64,000 bases of DNA from Anaerosporobacter faecicola (GCF_012070565.1 NZ_JAAQRO010000032.1:62001-126000), one strand, 5' to 3'; shown: positions 8,012 to 17,060, counted from the stretch's first letter. Made by a program: numbers and translations. Notes: a model not told the origin generated them from the sequence alone.

Positions 8012-8554
8012 TTATCCAATATATTTCAGTAATGTTTGATTATAACGGTTAGAAGTCTTAGTACTTTTTATAACAATAGCACTTTGATAGTAATAATCAT
8101 AGTGATCTTTTAAGTGCCAACGTTCTATTAATTCTGTCGTAGGGATATATGTGTAGTATCCTAATGTGGATGGGTCCATGAAAATAATAGAAGTATCATT
8201 ATATCCGCATGCGACTACATAATGACCATTATCCCAAGAGTCCGCATAGTTGGTAATGGTATCAGCCCAAGCTTGAATCATTAGAATTGCGGGAAGACCT
8301 TGATTTAGGAAATCTTTAAGTTCATTAATGCTTACCATATCGTAAAAGCGTGCATTATATGATAGAGAGTTACTAAGTCTTAGAATATCTCGAAAATCTG
8401 TACCGTATGTTGGAATGGAATGAAGTTCTTTTGCGAGATAGTCTTCTTGGTATTCTTCGAGATAATAGCCCAATATACATTGTAAGGCAGCAGGACCGCA
8501 GGTATAGGAAGTAGCTTGTCTGCATATTGGAACAGGGATGATATAAGTTTCCAT
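8012..8554 (-). CDS. C39-like cysteine peptidase domain protein
   Basis: 180 residues from the start at 8554, which has AAGGAG just upstream; an upstream in-frame ATG at 8599 would add 15 residues without a ribosome site. Peptidase C39-like features are TSYTCGPAALQCIL (catalytic Cys), GHYVVACGYN (catalytic His) and IIFMDPSTLGYY (Asp). There is no signal peptide and no transmembrane helix, so it looks cytoplasmic or leaderless. C39-like proteins cleave double-glycine leaders or act as stand-alone peptidases or bacteriocin-linked proteins. Here no ABC transporter or precursor peptide is adjacent, so the substrate is unknown. Confidence 0.75.
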   Translation of the reverse strand: METYIIPVPICRQATSYTCGPAALQCILGYYLEEYQEDYLAKELHSIPTYGTDFRDILRLSNSLSYNARFYDMVSINELKDFLNQGLPAILMIQAWADTITNYADSWDNGHYVVACGYNDTSIIFMDPSTLGYYTYIPTTELIERWHLKDHYDYYYQSAIVIKSTKTSNRYNQTLLKYIG

Positions 8555-8742
8555 ACTTCTCCTTATTGGATAATTATTTACTTCAATTATATGATACAAG
8601 ATATCAGGTGTATGCGTGAATGAATCTTATATGTTACTATTTACAGTAAGGTTTTGCTAAATATATGATACAAGCTTTTGCAATATGCTCGGATAGGAGT
8701 TTACTAAAAATTATGGAATTAATAAAAAATAACAAGAAAAAC

Positions 8743-8804
8743 TTGACAATCCCATAAGACTGTAGTAGTCTGTAGTAAAGAACAGACTACTACAGTCTTA
8801 TGGG
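8743..8804 (+). promoter_or_regulatory. blaI promoter with 22-bp perfect palindromic BlaI operator
   Basis: A TTGACA -35 box (8743-8748) is followed directly by two perfectly complementary 22-base arms (8751-8772 and 8783-8804) around a 10-bp loop. The core of each arm, GACTGTAGTAGTC or its complement, has the TGTAGT/ACTACA half-sites typical of BlaI/MecI operators. A TAGTCT -10 with 17-bp spacing (8766-8771) would lie inside the left arm. The right arm ends against the ribosome site GGGAGG of the repressor gene. This arrangement predicts tight autorepression. Confidence 0.85.
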
Positions 8805-8812
8805 AGGCAAGT

Positions 8813-9178
8813 ATGGAAGAATACATTAAGTTATTTGATTCAGAACTAAAGGTTATGTCGGTTATTTGGAAAGAAGGGGATATACCAGCTAAAAAAATAG
8901 CGGATATTTTATCAGATGAAATTGGATGGAATAAGAATACAACGTATACCTTAATAAAACGATGCATAAAAAAAGGAGCAATAGAACGATTAGAACCGAG
9001 TTTTATCTGTCATGCATTAATCGAAAAAGAAAAAGTACAAGAAGTTGAAACCGAAGAGTTACTTAATAAGGTCTATGATGGATCCGTTGATAAATTATTC
9101 TCGGCATTACTTGGAAGGGGAAAATTATCGAAAGACCAGATACAGAAATTAAGAAAAATGATCGATGAAGTAAAGTGA
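8813..9178 (+). CDS. BlaI/MecI-family transcriptional repressor
   Basis: 121 residues, the usual family size. The winged helix spans about residues 5-75 (ELKVMSVIWKEGDIPAKKIA, then NKNTTYTLIKRCIKKGAIER), followed by a helical dimerisation tail. Family members bind palindromic TACA/TGTA operators as dimers and are cleaved or released when the partner M56 membrane protease senses a cell-wall signal. The perfect operator just upstream and the M56 sensor 10 bp downstream make this a complete autoregulated BlaI-BlaR1-type switch. No beta-lactamase gene is adjacent, so its targets are elsewhere or limited to itself. Confidence 0.9.
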   Translation: MEEYIKLFDSELKVMSVIWKEGDIPAKKIADILSDEIGWNKNTTYTLIKRCIKKGAIERLEPSFICHALIEKEKVQEVETEELLNKVYDGSVDKLFSALLGRGKLSKDQIQKLRKMIDEVK

Positions 9179-9188
9179 GGTGGTTTTC

Positions 9189-11696
9189 GTGAGTTTGGTT
9201 CAGAGAAGCTTTGTTGGGGCCGTAATGATTATGGTAATTTTGATTGTACGAGGGCTAACAATACATAAGTTACCGAAAAAAGTATATTTGGTTCTTTGGG
9301 GAATTGTAATACTACGTTTGCTGATACCATTTTCAATGGTTTCATCTTTGAGTGTCTATTCCATCATTCATAACAGAACAGCAAGTATGAATAATGAAAA
9401 TAATGATTCAATAAGTAAGATTATTCCAGTTGCACCGAAAAAAGAAATGATAACAGTATCCGTTGAGCAAAATCTAGAAAAATCGGATGACATGAACAAT
9501 AATCAAGAAAAAGTTAATGAAACAAATCCTGTAAGGACAGTATTCACGTGGAAGCTAGTATGGATATTGGGGGCAGTCGTTTGTATTCTTGTGTTTGGTG
9601 GAATGTACATACGATGTCGATTCCTATTTCGAGAATCATTTCCAGTGAAAAATGAATACATAGATTTGTGGCTTAAACAGCATCCATTGCATCGAACGAT
9701 AACAGTACATCAGACGGATCGAATCACTTCGCCACTTACGTATGGAATCTTGAGGCCAGTTATCTTATTGTCCAAATATACGGATTGGGAGAACGAAGAA
9801 CAATTACAGTATATTTTATCTCATGAATATATTCATATTTGTCGGTTTGATGCAGTCAGAAAACTATTCTTACTAATAGTACTATGTATTCATTGGTTTA
9901 ATCCATTTGTTTGGCTGATGTATAGATATGCGAATCGTGATATTGAATTATATTGCGATGAAAGGGTTATACATCGTTTTGGAGAACATAATCGAATCAT
10001 CTATGCAAAGATGTTACTTGATATGGCTGAAACCAGACATATAATGACACCATTAAGCAGTAATTTTAGCAAAAGTGCAATTCAAGAAAGGATTAAGGCT
10101 ATTGTAAAGTGTAAAAAAGCGACTGTTTTTACTGTTTTCATAGCAGCTGCATTAATCGTTGTGATTACAATCTGTTTTGCAACATCTTGCAAAGCGGATA
10201 AAGAAAAATTAGATCCAGTTGCCAATACAGAATTTTCAAAGGAAGAGTATGATATGCTTGATAAACTAAGATTCGATGGGTATGAGGAGTTGTCAATTGC
10301 ACAATATCAAAAGAAGGTATGGGAAATTACCGACAATGCTGTATATGATGAATTGCTGGAGCGCTTTTATCAAGATAATACCTTATATGAACAAGCCAAT
10401 ACGAATGAAACAGCGTCCTTTATTTTTCATATACTATTACCGTTAACGAAGGAAAAATGGCAATCAAGTGACTTTGGAGATATGATTCATACCAATAGTA
10501 GTAATGCGGCTAATCCTGCATATTTGGAATATGAATTTACTCTTAACATACTTGATCCAAACGAACTAACAGTAAAACAATATAATGATACGAGAATTGG
10601 CATCATGCATGATATTTCAAAGATAATAGAGGATCGGACAGAAGAGGAATTAGAGGATGCATTAACTATGAATGAAATGATACAACCGAAACTAGATGAA
10701 ATTATTAAGAAATGGCAAAGAAAAGAGCTTGATGTTGTATGTAAATATTTCATGTATCAGCCATTCGTGTATGATGATCAGAACAATATTCAAAAACAAT
10801 GGGAGGATATATTAGCTCCATATGAAAAGTTCGGATTATCTTATGAATATATCCCTGATTCGGAAGGAAATGGACTCAAAATGTACTATAAGGGAAAAGA
10901 AGTTCGTGGAATCTATGATGATCAAGAAGGAGAATGGATCACAGAGCATGCTGGTATCTCTACTTATTCTGCAGATGCAGTTGAACTTTATACGGTATAT
11001 GATAATGGTACGTTAGTAGGATTGCGTTTTGCATCAAAGGAGGAGCAAGAAGAATTTACAAAACAGAGAGAACAAGCTACGGCTAAAAATGAAGAAAATA
11101 CGTATTATGAACCTGAGAGTGCAACACAGGTCGATTATGAGTCTGTTTTTACCTTAATGTCATCAGATTATGAAAAAATGACAGTAAACGATTTTAATCA
11201 AAAGCTTTTAGATTGGGCAAATGTTAATTATGAGAGTATGGAAAGAATCGGATTTGCAGTTAGTAATAACAGTTATAGCATTTCATTAACAGAAAGAGAA
11301 CAAGCATTTTTAGAGACTACTTTTACCCTGTCAAGAGAAGAGAATACAGAAATGATAAGAAGTGTACAAAGTGGTAAAGCGGAAGAAGATCCCATCCACA
11401 TGATTACATTACCTCAGAGACAATTGGGCGAGTATAGTTGGTGTGATTTTTGGTTTCAATTTACGTATCATATTACTGATCCGGCACAGATTACAGTAGA
11501 GGAACGTGATAAATGTATCCGTGGTATGATTGATGATGTGCAAGAATACTATGATACCTGTACGAATAGTGAATTGATAAAAATGAAAAAAAGCGATGTT
11601 ATATCATACATAGAGAAGACTATGGAAAAATATAATAATCAAAAGATTAAAATAAGTATTTACAATGAGCAGGTTGGTTTTGAAAATAATTTATAG
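9189..11696 (+). CDS. M56-family (BlaR1-like) membrane sensor protease with duplicated extracellular domain
   Basis: About 835 residues from a GTG at 9189, chosen because GAGGTGG lies 5-6 bases upstream; an in-frame GTG at 9180 is the alternative. N-terminal helices surround the zinc protease motif HEYIH (His212 in this numbering) in YILSHEYIHICRFDA, as in BlaR1/MecR1. After the last helix (FIAAALIVVITICFATSC) the outer part has no penicillin-binding domain. It has two similar segments of about 150 residues (about 340-510 and 680-830) joined by a linker. Both have a helix like SIAQYQKKVWEI / TVNDFNQKLLDW and a strand-helix block like LDPNELTV / TDPAQITV. The ligand is unknown, but the duplication suggests a novel input domain. 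Confidence 0.83.
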   Translation: MSLVQRSFVGAVMIMVILIVRGLTIHKLPKKVYLVLWGIVILRLLIPFSMVSSLSVYSIIHNRTASMNNENNDSISKIIPVAPKKEMITVSVEQNLEKSDDMNNNQEKVNETNPVRTVFTWKLVWILGAVVCILVFGGMYIRCRFLFRESFPVKNEYIDLWLKQHPLHRTITVHQTDRITSPLTYGILRPVILLSKYTDWENEEQLQYILSHEYIHICRFDAVRKLFLLIVLCIHWFNPFVWLMYRYANRDIELYCDERVIHRFGEHNRIIYAKMLLDMAETRHIMTPLSSNFSKSAIQERIKAIVKCKKATVFTVFIAAALIVVITICFATSCKADKEKLDPVANTEFSKEEYDMLDKLRFDGYEELSIAQYQKKVWEITDNAVYDELLERFYQDNTLYEQANTNETASFIFHILLPLTKEKWQSSDFGDMIHTNSSNAANPAYLEYEFTLNILDPNELTVKQYNDTRIGIMHDISKIIEDRTEEELEDALTMNEMIQPKLDEIIKKWQRKELDVVCKYFMYQPFVYDDQNNIQKQWEDILAPYEKFGLSYEYIPDSEGNGLKMYYKGKEVRGIYDDQEGEWITEHAGISTYSADAVELYTVYDNGTLVGLRFASKEEQEEFTKQREQATAKNEENTYYEPESATQVDYESVFTLMSSDYEKMTVNDFNQKLLDWANVNYESMERIGFAVSNNSYSISLTEREQAFLETTFTLSREENTEMIRSVQSGKAEEDPIHMITLPQRQLGEYSWCDFWFQFTYHITDPAQITVEERDKCIRGMIDDVQEYYDTCTNSELIKMKKSDVISYIEKTMEKYNNQKIKISIYNEQVGFENNL

Positions 11697-11726
11697 AGTA
11701 TGAAAAGAAGGTATTGTGCCATTGCT

Positions 11727-11921
11727 TTAATCTTCATTCACAACATAATTGATACAAAACCAACAGAATAGATAGACGCCAATAATGATAAAATAGGTGG
11801 CACCGAAAAGTTTACTTGGTGTACGGATATAAAAAATTGTGTGAAAAATGGTAAATGCGGATACAAATTGCAAGAGTGTAATAATTGGTCTTCTTTCTTT
11901 TAATTTTCGTTCTTTTTTCAT
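11727..11921 (-). CDS. Small two-helix membrane protein
   Basis: 64 residues from the ATG at 11921, which has an excellent CAGGAGG ribosome site 5 bases upstream. A longer in-frame version to 12032 lacks this. It has a very basic N-terminus (KKERKLKERRP) and two hydrophobic helices (about 13-32 and 40-58) with a short loop. No family was recognised. It converges on the M56 gene with 30 bp between the stops and no obvious terminator. Confidence 0.6.
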   Translation of the reverse strand: MKKERKLKERRPIITLLQFVSAFTIFHTIFYIRTPSKLFGATYFIIIGVYLFCWFCINYVVNED

Positions 11922-12143
11922 AAATCCTCCTGAGGAATACGATTTCGATATCACATGAATGCAATGGTGGATGCAACAAAAAAAACCTAGTATTAGTTTA
12001 TCATACGAAACAGGAAAAATAAAGCAAATCATAACAAATTTTGCGAGATGAATAATTTGCAGGTTTAGTTGTTAAAGCACACAAACCAGGAATTCATAAG
12101 AACACTTAATAGTTATCAGAAAGATTTTTAATGAATCTTATTC

Positions 12144-12172
12144 TTGCGATTTGAAAATGAATGTAGTATAGT
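12144..12172 (+). promoter_or_regulatory. purH promoter
   Basis: TTGCGA (12144-12149), a 17-bp spacer and TATAGT (12167-12172). The predicted start of transcription, near 12179, falls right at the 5' edge of the ZTP riboswitch. Confidence 0.8.
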
Positions 12173-12180
12173 ATGTGTAG

Positions 12181-12254
12181 AGATTCGTATGACTGGCGGA
12201 AAATGGGAGCACCCATAGGGAGTACGAATAATAGATTAGCCGACCGCCTGGGCA
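12181..12254 (+). promoter_or_regulatory. ZTP (pfl) riboswitch controlling purH
   Basis: P1 is ATTCGTA (12183-12189) with TACGAAT (12223-12229). Inside is the conserved GACTGGCGG and a small hairpin ATGGG/CCCAT (12203-12216) followed by AGGGAG. The highly conserved downstream block CCGCCTGGGCA (12244-12254) follows, with GGCGG/CCGCC complementary for the pseudoknot. This is the ZTP aptamer pattern, which senses ZMP/ZTP, the AICAR intermediates that build up when 10-formyl-tetrahydrofolate is short. The gene downstream is purH, which consumes AICAR, so function and ligand agree. Confidence 0.93.
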
Positions 12255-12288
12255 ACCATTGTATTCTGGTTACCTAGGTAGTTTTTTT
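12246..12288 (+). terminator. Riboswitch expression-platform terminator
   Basis: GCCTGGGCAACCA (12246-12258) pairs with TGGTTACCTAGGT (12267-12279), and a T run follows at 12282-12288. The 5' strand of the stem uses the GCC of the aptamer's conserved CCGCCTGGGCA, so ligand binding and termination exclude each other: ligand present means read-through. Confidence 0.88.
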
Positions 12289-12326
12289 ATATAATAGGAA
12301 AGTCCTCCGACTTTCCTACTATATAA
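12287..12326. repeat. Post-terminator palindrome, copy 1
   Basis: TTATATAATAGGAAAGTC (12287-12304) is complementary to 12309-12326 with one mismatch and a 4-base loop. It begins in the T run of the riboswitch terminator. The same design recurs at 45870, 48823 and 50748. The stretch 12327-12618 between this palindrome and purH has no supported gene; a hydrophobic minus-strand frame there lacks a ribosome site. Confidence 0.8.
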
Positions 12327-12618
12327 AATGTTCCGCAAAGATACGCATTCTTTGTTCTATCATCGAGATAATTCTGTAAAATTCAGAAGCTAATTTTGAA
12401 AACACGAGGTATTTTTCTTGATGGAGTTGAACTTCACACTTACCAGCAAACACTCTATAAACCAAATAAACCATGCAGGTAAGAAGGAAGAGAAAAGACG
12501 GAAAAGAAGAAAGCGCAAGTGACAAAAGGTCATCTTGGTAAGTAGATGTAATGGAACCAATTGACCCATGCTCGTGAGAAGAAACGAGTAACCAATAGCC
12601 AATCAAAGGAGAGAAAAC

Positions 12619-14172
12619 ATGAGAGCATTAATTAGTGTGTCAGACAAAACGGGTATTGTAGAATTTGCAAAGGAACTTGTAGGTCTTGGTATTGAGATCA
12701 TATCCACTGGTGGAACATACAACAAGTTAAAGAGCGAAGGTATTCCTGCAATCGAGATTTCAGAGTTAACTGGCTTTCCTGAATGTTTAGACGGTCGTGT
12801 AAAAACATTACATCCAATTGTACATGCTGGATTATTAGCAATGCGTAGTAAACCAGAACATATGAAACAACTTGCTGACTTGAACATTGAAACCATTGAT
12901 ATGGTTGTTGTTAATCTATATCCATTCAAAGCAACAATTCTAAAAGATGGCGTTACAAGAGCAGAAGCAGTAGAGAATATTGATATCGGTGGACCAACAA
13001 TGCTTCGTAGTGCAGCGAAAAATTATCAGGATGTAGCAGTTGTGGTTGATCCTAGAGATTATGAAGTTGTAATAAAAGAGTTAAAGGAAGAAAAACAAGT
13101 TTCCTTAGATACGAAATTCTACTTAATGCAAAAAGTATTCATGCATACATCTAATTACGATACAATGATCGCTGATTACTTAAAGAAGGAAAGAAACGAT
13201 CATGAATTACCAGAAACATTAACCATGACATTTGAAAAAGTACAAGATATGAGATATGGTGAAAATCCTCATCAGAAAGCAGCCTTCTACCGTGAAATTG
13301 GAAAGAAAGTTGGATCAATCGTTGATGCAGAACAATTAAATGGAAAAGAATTATCCTTTAATAATATCAATGATACAAACGGAGCATTGGAATTATTAAA
13401 AGAATTCACAGAGCCAACTGTTGTTGCTTGTAAACATGGTAATCCTTGTGGTGTAGGAAGCGCTGATGATATCTTAGAAGCATGGGATAAAGCATTTGCA
13501 GCAGATAAGGTTTCCATCTATGGTGGTATCGTAACAGTAAACCGTGAAGTATCTTTAGAACTTGCTGAGAAGATGAAACCAGTTTTCCTTGAAGTTTTAG
13601 TAGCACCTAGTTACCAGAAAGAAGCGCTGGAATTATTACAAACAAAGAAGAACCTTCGCATTCTTCAATTAAAGGATATCTCCGTACCACAAGATAAGAA
13701 TGCATATGATCTTAAGAAAGTAAATGGTGGATTAATTGTTCAAACCATTGATAGTGAATTAATGAATGAAGCAGATCTTAAGGTTGTAACGGATCGTGCT
13801 CCATCTGAAAAAGAGATGGAAGATTTACGTTTTGCTTGGAAAGTTGTTAAGTTCGTAAAATCCAATGGTATTGCACTTGCAAAAGACAAACAAACCATCG
13901 GAATTGGACCTGGACAAGTAAATCGTGTATGGTCAACAAAACAATGTATGGAACATGCAGAAGAATTAATTGGACCAGATGCAACAACGGGTGCAGTATT
14001 AGCTTCTGATGCATTCTTCCCATTTGATGATAGTGTAGAAGCAGCACATAAAGCAGGAATCACAGCAATCATTCAACCAGGTGGATCTATTCGTGATGAA
14101 GATTCCATCAAGAAATGTAATGAATATGGAATTGCAATGGTATTTACAGGAATGAGACATTTTAAACATTAA
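12619..14172 (+). CDS. purH: Bifunctional AICAR transformylase / IMP cyclohydrolase
   Basis: 517 residues, full length for PurH. The N-terminal MGS-like IMP cyclohydrolase domain (about 1-195) starts [18 protein letters not shown] and includes ISTGGTY and GRVKTLHP. The C-terminal AICAR formyltransferase domain includes [22 protein letters not shown] and [10 protein letters not shown]. It performs the last two steps of IMP synthesis, formylating AICAR with 10-formyl-THF and closing the ring. AAAGGAGAG precedes the ATG. It stands alone here rather than in a pur operon and is controlled by the ZTP riboswitch about 330 bp upstream. Confidence 0.97.
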   Translation: MRALISVSDKTGIVEFAKELVGLGIEIISTGGTYNKLKSEGIPAIEISELTGFPECLDGRVKTLHPIVHAGLLAMRSKPEHMKQLADLNIETIDMVVVNLYPFKATILKDGVTRAEAVENIDIGGPTMLRSAAKNYQDVAVVVDPRDYEVVIKELKEEKQVSLDTKFYLMQKVFMHTSNYDTMIADYLKKERNDHELPETLTMTFEKVQDMRYGENPHQKAAFYREIGKKVGSIVDAEQLNGKELSFNNINDTNGALELLKEFTEPTVVACKHGNPCGVGSADDILEAWDKAFAADKVSIYGGIVTVNREVSLELAEKMKPVFLEVLVAPSYQKEALELLQTKKNLRILQLKDISVPQDKNAYDLKKVNGGLIVQTIDSELMNEADLKVVTDRAPSEKEMEDLRFAWKVVKFVKSNGIALAKDKQTIGIGPGQVNRVWSTKQCMEHAEELIGPDATTGAVLASDAFFPFDDSVEAAHKAGITAIIQPGGSIRDEDSIKKCNEYGIAMVFTGMRHFKH

Positions 14173-14234
14173 TCTGCTTGCATACAATATGGAATTATAA
14201 TAATATATCGCAATAGTAAAGCAATACTATATAG

Positions 14235-14284
14235 AAAGAGGATATCGAACCAAGAACGATCATATTCGATATCCTCTTTTCTTG
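14235..14284 (+). terminator. Rho-independent terminator of purH
   Basis: AAAGAGGATATCGAA (14235-14249) pairs with TTCGATATCCTCTTT (14265-14279), followed by a short T-rich tail. Confidence 0.85.
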
Positions 14285-14397
14285 TGTATCGAGGAAGGAT
14301 TGTAATTCTTACTGATTTATTGTAAGCTTATGAGTAGAGCATGAAAGGTGCTTTATATTGGCTTTAAAAAAGAAATTGAAAGGATTGGAAGGGAAGA

Positions 14398-15111
14398 ATG
14401 AAGAAAAATAATCAAGGAAGCCTAAGAAATCAAGGAAATAGAGGTTTGAAAAAAATTGCTGTTGTAGGGTTGATGATTTGCTTAAGTTTTGCTACAGGTT
14501 GTTCAAAAGAATCGAAGAAGGAAACCGAGGCAGAAACCAAAATGGAAACGGCTGATCAATCGCTAGAAGAATTTATGTTACAAGAATCCATTGCACTTAC
14601 CGAAAAAATTGATGCAATGGCGGAAGATACAGAATTGATGCAATTATATATTACAATGGATACTTTATTGGAAAAAGGAAAAATAATTGGAGAACAGGAT
14701 TATACGACACCAGTTAAGGCGTATCAAATCTCTTATAATGCAGAAGACTTGATCAAATTCTTATCAGAGGAAAGTGAAATAACTGGAGAATGGAGCACAG
14801 AAAGAAAAGAATTGATCGAGAATAAAGTAACGGCATCCAATATCTTCAATATAATCAATTCACAAAAAGGTGCAGAATTTCTTGCATTATCTTCTTTGTT
14901 AACATATAAGAAAGGATACCAGATGCCTTCTGATTGGAAAGAGAATTGTATTATTTATCTTGTATATGAAGGTGACTATTCGAGTATGACAGGATTCCAA
15001 AAAATTGGAGATGGCGTAATAGAAGGTGTTAGTACCATTGTGGAAACGAATGAGGATTTAATCGAGCAGTTGGAACAATTTGGACTTAAAGTTACTGAAT
15101 TAAAATTATAG
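14398..15111 (+). CDS. Lipoprotein of unknown function, in operon with a Bce-type two-component system
   Basis: 237 residues with a basic N-terminus, a hydrophobic core (IAVVGLMICLS) and a lipobox FATGC with the lipidated Cys at 35, so it is an outer-face lipoprotein. The mature part begins with a charged linker (SKESKKETEAETKME) and is otherwise helical and acidic, with no family I recognise. There is no terminator in the 52 bp before the response regulator gene, so the three genes are probably one transcript. An accessory sensor or sacrificial target for the peptide-antibiotic module is possible, but this is inference from position. Confidence 0.7.
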   Translation: MKKNNQGSLRNQGNRGLKKIAVVGLMICLSFATGCSKESKKETEAETKMETADQSLEEFMLQESIALTEKIDAMAEDTELMQLYITMDTLLEKGKIIGEQDYTTPVKAYQISYNAEDLIKFLSEESEITGEWSTERKELIENKVTASNIFNIINSQKGAEFLALSSLLTYKKGYQMPSDWKENCIIYLVYEGDYSSMTGFQKIGDGVIEGVSTIVETNEDLIEQLEQFGLKVTELKL

Positions 15112-15163
15112 TGTGAAAAAGATAGCGTAATGAAAGTATAGAAAAAAAGGGGGAGGGGATATC

Positions 15164-15862
15164 ATGTATCGAATTATGATTGTAGAAGATGATGTTCCTT
15201 TACGGGAACAGCTGAGCCAGATTTTACAGGGGTATGGCTATTCTGTTTGTGTAATTCAAGATTTTCATAAAGTGGAAGAACAGTTTGAGAAGGAATCACC
15301 ACATTTGGTCGTTTTGGATATTAATCTTCCTTATTATGATGGTAACTATTACTGTAAGATCTTCCGGAGATCTAGTAAGGTGCCAATCATTATAACATCA
15401 GCAAGAAATAGTGAGATGAACCAGATTTTAAGCATTGAATTGGGGGCAGATGATTATTTGGTTAAACCATTTGCTGTGGAGCTTTTTATTGCAAAAGTAA
15501 ATGCATGGATACGAAGAACCTATGGGGATTATGCAGCAGAAACAAAAGGAAAGGAAGAAGATAATCAGTTGGCTGTTGGTGACTTAACCTTGGATGAAAA
15601 AGGGTTTAAGCTGATTGGAAAAAGCAAAACAATGGAACTTAGTAAGAATGAGTTTAAACTGATGAAAGTGTTTTTTCAGAGAAAAAGAGAAGTGTTGACA
15701 AGAGAAGAATTATTGGAAGCCTTATGGGATCAAAGTGATTTTGTTGATGACAATACGTTAACAGTCAATATCACCAGACTACGAGGAAAGCTTGCAGATT
15801 TGGGATATGAAGGAATCATTAAGACAAAACGCGGTGTTGGTTATGTGTTTGATCTAGATTGA
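15164..15862 (+). CDS. BceR-like OmpR-family response regulator
   Basis: 232 residues: receiver domain with VEDD pocket and phospho-acceptor Asp52 (LVVLDINLP), then a winged helix (about 135-230) ending in IKTKRGVGYVF. A strong purine-rich ribosome site (GGGGGAGGGG) precedes the ATG. The next gene, a short two-helix kinase without a sensor domain, and the nearby BceAB-like transporter mark it as a Bce-type regulator. In Firmicutes these respond to bacitracin, lantibiotics or related peptides. The palindrome at 17035-17060 is its likely operator. Confidence 0.88.
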   Translation: MYRIMIVEDDVPLREQLSQILQGYGYSVCVIQDFHKVEEQFEKESPHLVVLDINLPYYDGNYYCKIFRRSSKVPIIITSARNSEMNQILSIELGADDYLVKPFAVELFIAKVNAWIRRTYGDYAAETKGKEEDNQLAVGDLTLDEKGFKLIGKSKTMELSKNEFKLMKVFFQRKREVLTREELLEALWDQSDFVDDNTLTVNITRLRGKLADLGYEGIIKTKRGVGYVFDLD

Positions 15863-15878
15863 TAGGAGGTATAGGTTA

Positions 15879-16916
15879 ATGAGGGAAAGAGATATCTTTC
15901 GGATGTATATAAAAAGAATCTTACCAGATACCTGTTATTATTTTCTTGCAATCCTTCTACTTACGGTATTTTATCAGCTCAGTACGGGACAGACCGTTGA
16001 AATCCTGTATCCATATACGATTGCCGTTACCATTTACTTTATCTGGATGGGCATTCGTTATGGTTCCTATCGTAATTTTTTTATTAATTTAGTAAAAATG
16101 GAGAAGAACTGTACCTATCAGGGAGCATTTGGCAAGGAAGATGAAGTGTTGATTAACCAGACTTTTCATAAGGTACATAAAGAATACTTGTTTAACATAC
16201 GGAATCTGGAGGTGGAGCAGGAAGAACAACGACGCTTCCTGTCTGCATGGATTCATAGTATGAAGACACCGGTGACGGTTGAGAGTCTTATTGTTCAACG
16301 GGTGAATCGAGGAGAACTCAATGAGAGAGAAGCAATGAATGAACTGATGGCAGAGAATGATAAATTACTGTCTAGTCTCGATATGGTATTGAATATGGTT
16401 CGATTAAAGGAGTTTGCCAGGGATTATCGGCCAGAAGAGTTTGATCTGGAGGAAGAATTAAAGAAAATCATTAATGACAACAAACGTTTATTTATCTATT
16501 CAAAGGTATTTCCGAAGATTATTAAGGAAGGGAATGAGGAGGAAAAGGCAGTCGTGTTATCCGACCGTAAATGGAATCGCCATATGATTGAACAACTAAT
16601 CTCCAATGCAGTGAAATATTCCAAGGAAGAGGGCGTATCGAAGAATGTGTTCTTTCGTCTGCAAAAAGAAGAAAAACGTTCGGTTTTATGGATTGAAGAT
16701 CAGGGAATCGGAATTGAGAAAACAGATCTTGCAAGAGTATTCGAACCCTTCTTTACTGGAGAGAACGGGCGAAATGGGAAGAATGCTTCTGGAATTGGAT
16801 TGTATTTTTGCAAGGAAATCAGTGAACATATTCAATGTGATTTGCAAATCGAGTCGACGGTGGGGATTGGAACTAAGGTGAAAATCGTGTATCTGAACTA
16901 TCCAAGTGAACTATGA
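15879..16916 (+). CDS. BceS-like intramembrane-sensing histidine kinase
   Basis: 345 residues, small for a kinase. It has two closely spaced helices (about 18-33 and 42-60) with almost no outer loop, then a short coil, H-box LSAWIHSMKTPVT with His126, N-box LISNAVKY, G1 EDQGIGI and G2 ASGIGLYFCKEI. Kinases of this design do not sense the drug themselves but read the activity of a BceAB-type transporter. AGGAGG precedes the ATG and the gap to the regulator is 16 bp. The transporter pair follows after 228 bp with its own operator. Confidence 0.9.
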   Translation: MRERDIFRMYIKRILPDTCYYFLAILLLTVFYQLSTGQTVEILYPYTIAVTIYFIWMGIRYGSYRNFFINLVKMEKNCTYQGAFGKEDEVLINQTFHKVHKEYLFNIRNLEVEQEEQRRFLSAWIHSMKTPVTVESLIVQRVNRGELNEREAMNELMAENDKLLSSLDMVLNMVRLKEFARDYRPEEFDLEEELKKIINDNKRLFIYSKVFPKIIKEGNEEEKAVVLSDRKWNRHMIEQLISNAVKYSKEEGVSKNVFFRLQKEEKRSVLWIEDQGIGIEKTDLARVFEPFFTGENGRNGKNASGIGLYFCKEISEHIQCDLQIESTVGIGTKVKIVYLNYPSEL

Positions 16917-17034
16917 TGGGCCTAGCATTCCGTAGCGGAGCTAAGGGTACCTCCACCACAGACAGCTATTAAAATCCCATACGCAGTTTTTGTAACGAAT
17001 GATGCTGTAATTTAGCACGGAATATGACTCTTGA

Positions 17035-17060
17035 GAAAGCTTACAATATTGTAAGCTTTC
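17035..17060 (+). promoter_or_regulatory. 26-bp perfect palindrome, probable BceR-type operator
   Basis: GAAAGCTTACAATATTGTAAGCTTTC-type symmetry holds across all 26 positions. Its core TTACA-ATAT-TGTAA fits the TNACA-N4-TGTAA pattern reported for BceR-like regulators. It sits about 85 bp before bceA, upstream of a possible -10 TATGAT (17098-17103) with a poor -35, as expected for an activator-dependent promoter. A related half-site ATTGTAAGCTTA occurs at 14329-14340 before the lipoprotein. The palindrome could double as a weak terminator for the kinase gene, but its T run is short. Confidence 0.75.

Noticed and set aside
8012-8554. Bacteriocin-processing transporter locus for the C39-like protein
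   Set aside because: It lacks transmembrane and ATPase domains and has no nearby double-glycine precursor.
12319-12606. 95-codon hydrophobic minus-strand frame between the ZTP riboswitch and purH
   Set aside because: It starts at TTG without a ribosome site and ends within the palindrome, so there is no evidence for a protein. It is noted as part of the unexplained spacer.
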